Shown here: piece by piece, positions 62,249 through 64,000 of the stretch | Layout: every line of letters begins with the position of its first letter | Position numbering within the stretch: the first letter of the stretch is position 1 | DNA from: Pseudomonas inefficax | Lineage (GTDB): Bacteria; Pseudomonadota; Gammaproteobacteria; Pseudomonadales; Pseudomonadaceae | Assembly (NCBI RefSeq): GCF_900277125.1 | Contig: NZ_OPYN01000240.1 | Location: 1 to 64,000 of the forward strand | DNA length: 64,000 bases | Direction of reading: 5' to 3' | Program-made: the position numbers and the translations under genes | The notes under the pieces: generated by a model | What the model saw: only the letters and a program-made list of their open reading frames with translations | Databases searched by the model: none | Told to the model about the DNA's origin: nothing

Positions 62249-63387
62249 GACCGCAGTACCACGCCGCTGTCGTCTTCCCACCACACGTACACTTCATCGC
62301 CCCAGGTTGGGCGGGTGCCCTGGCGCTCGGCGTTGGCAACGAACGACTGGACGATCTTGCCGCTCGGCAGCTCGACATAGAATACCGAGTGGCCGCCCAG
62401 GTAGGCGATGTCGTGGACCTTGCCGCGCGACCAGTTGTGCTCGCAGGTAGGTTGCTGGGTGGTGACCAGCATCTTTTCCGGGCGCAGGGCGTAGGTGATG
62501 TGCTTGTCTTCCACCGAGGTGGTGATGCCGTGGCCGACGTAGATCTTGCGCTCCAGCTCCGGGCTGGCAATGATCGCGTGGCCTTCGGCGTCGTCGACCA
62601 CTTCACCTTCGAACAGGTTGACGTTACCGATGAACTCGCACACCAGGCGGCTGGTAGGCGTCTCGTAAATGTCCACCGGCGAACCGATCTGGGCGATCCA
62701 GCCCAGGTGCATGATGGCGATGCGCTGGGCCATGGTCATGGCCTCTTCCTGGTCGTGGGTCACCATCACGCAGGTCACGCCGACGCGCTCGATGATCTCC
62801 ACCAGTTCCAGCTGCATCTGCGAGCGCAGCTTCTTGTCCAGTGCGCCCATCGGCTCGTCGAGCAGCAGCAGCTTGGGGCGCTTGGCCAGCGAGCGGGCCA
62901 GGGCCACGCGCTGACGCTGGCCACCGGACAGCTGGTGCGGCTTGCGCTTGGCGTACTGGGTCATGTGCACCAGCTTGAGCATCTCGGCCACGCGGGCGTC
63001 GATCTCGGCCTTGGGCATCTTGTCCTGCTGCAGGCCGAAGGCGATGTTCTGCGCCACGGTCATGTGCGGGAACAGCGCGTAGGACTGGAACATCATGTTG
63101 ATCGGCCGCTCGTAAGGCGGCATGTCGGTGATGTCGACGCCATCGAGGAAGATCCGCCCTTCGGTCGGGCGCTCGAAACCGGCCAGCATGCGCAGCAAGG
63201 TGGACTTGCCGGAACCGGAGCCACCCAGCAGGGCGAAGATCTCGCCCTTGCGGATTTCCAGGGACACATCGTCCACAGCTACCGTTTCGTCGAACTTTTT
63301 CGTGACCCGGTCGATCTTGACCAGCACCTGCTTGGGTTGCTGGCCACCCTCGAGGGCTTTTTTATAGGCACCGGAGGCAACTGCCAT
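62245..63387 (-). CDS. potG: Putrescine/spermidine ABC importer ATPase PotG
   Basis: The 380-residue ATPase has Walker A GGSGSGKST, signature [15 protein letters not shown], Walker B LLLLDEPMGALDKK and switch His in [13 protein letters not shown], then a TOBE domain from about residue 290. MAVASGAYKKALEG at 63387 follows GGGAGTTTCACTC and is the chosen start. The length and the N-terminal extension of about 25 residues before the ABC domain match PotG. Confidence 0.93.
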   Translation of the reverse strand: MAVASGAYKKALEGGQQPKQVLVKIDRVTKKFDETVAVDDVSLEIRKGEIFALLGGSGSGKSTLLRMLAGFERPTEGRIFLDGVDITDMPPYERPINMMFQSYALFPHMTVAQNIAFGLQQDKMPKAEIDARVAEMLKLVHMTQYAKRKPHQLSGGQRQRVALARSLAKRPKLLLLDEPMGALDKKLRSQMQLELVEIIERVGVTCVMVTHDQEEAMTMAQRIAIMHLGWIAQIGSPVDIYETPTSRLVCEFIGNVNLFEGEVVDDAEGHAIIASPELERKIYVGHGITTSVEDKHITYALRPEKMLVTTQQPTCEHNWSRGKVHDIAYLGGHSVFYVELPSGKIVQSFVANAERQGTRPTWGDEVYVWWEDDSGVVLRS

Positions 63388-63458
63388 GAGTGAAACTCCC
63401 AACAAGATTTTTGTGCCCGCGAGCCCTGTTCTACAGGTACCGCCACGGGCCTGGATTT

Positions 63459-64000
<542 letters not shown>

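Overview
The window is a chromosomal segment of a Pseudomonas, most probably of the P. putida group. The grounds are the GC-rich codon use, a cadA/cadR pair in which CadR keeps Cys77, Cys112 and Cys119, a P. putida-type prolyl hydroxylase, a Pseudomonas phosphorylcholine phosphatase, the serA/D-2-hydroxyglutarate dehydrogenase divergon known from Pseudomonas, and many intergenic REP pairs. The gene content is mostly core or near-core. I see no prophage, integron, conjugative element, CRISPR array, tRNA or rRNA.

Layout. 1-8.8 kb: end of an RlmI-type rRNA methyltransferase, ilvD, pchP (phosphorylcholine phosphatase), tcyP (cystine symporter), folA, and a DUF2868 membrane protein overlapping a DUF3482 GTPase. 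8.9-13.8 kb: a putative 2-aminoethylphosphonate ABC importer with a LysR regulator. 13.8-16.6 kb: the divergent cadA/cadR metal-efflux unit with a MerR-type operator. 16.7-20.2 kb: tauE-like gene, lgt and thyA in a row, and an NRDE-family gene that carries an apparent frameshift. 20.3-26.9 kb: rppH-ptsP, a HAD phosphatase, a DUF2269 membrane protein, ilvA, rpiA. 27-32.7 kb: two SdiA-regulated-type paralogues, a FAH-family hydrolase with D-2-hydroxyglutarate dehydrogenase, and divergent serA. 32.8-40.8 kb: small periplasmic proteins (one a single-lobe solute-binding protein), DUF523, an EF-Tu-type prolyl hydroxylase, hydrolases, a sugar acetyltransferase and a penicillin-acylase-family enzyme. 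40.9-53.5 kb: a nutrient-uptake block with a polar amino acid ABC importer, an orphan MetQ-like protein, an atypical sigma-54-like AAA+ protein, a TonB-ExbB-ExbD set, and the oscA-sbp-cysT-cysW-cysA sulfate operon. 53.6-58.9 kb: a TriABC-like RND operon with two membrane-fusion proteins. 59-60.4 kb: a DUF3077 gene and a REP-associated tyrosine transposase flanked by REP pairs. 60.4-64 kb: a polyamine ABC importer (potF partial, potG, potH, potI).

Functional links. Branched-chain amino acid synthesis (ilvD, ilvA), serine synthesis with its side-product recycling (serA with D2HGDH), nucleotide and folate supply (thyA, folA) and nitrogen PTS signalling (ptsP) account for the core metabolism. A sulfur theme runs through tcyP, the TauE-like exporter, the amino acid importer, the MetQ-like protein, OscA and sulfate uptake.

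The strongest non-gene signal is a dense set of REP pairs: 18 pairs of a GTGG-type family, 5 of a GTAG-type family and one single copy, all intergenic. Some GTGG-type pairs form a composite element with a conserved, covarying interior hairpin. The only candidate mobiliser in the window is the RAYT gene at 59877-60332.
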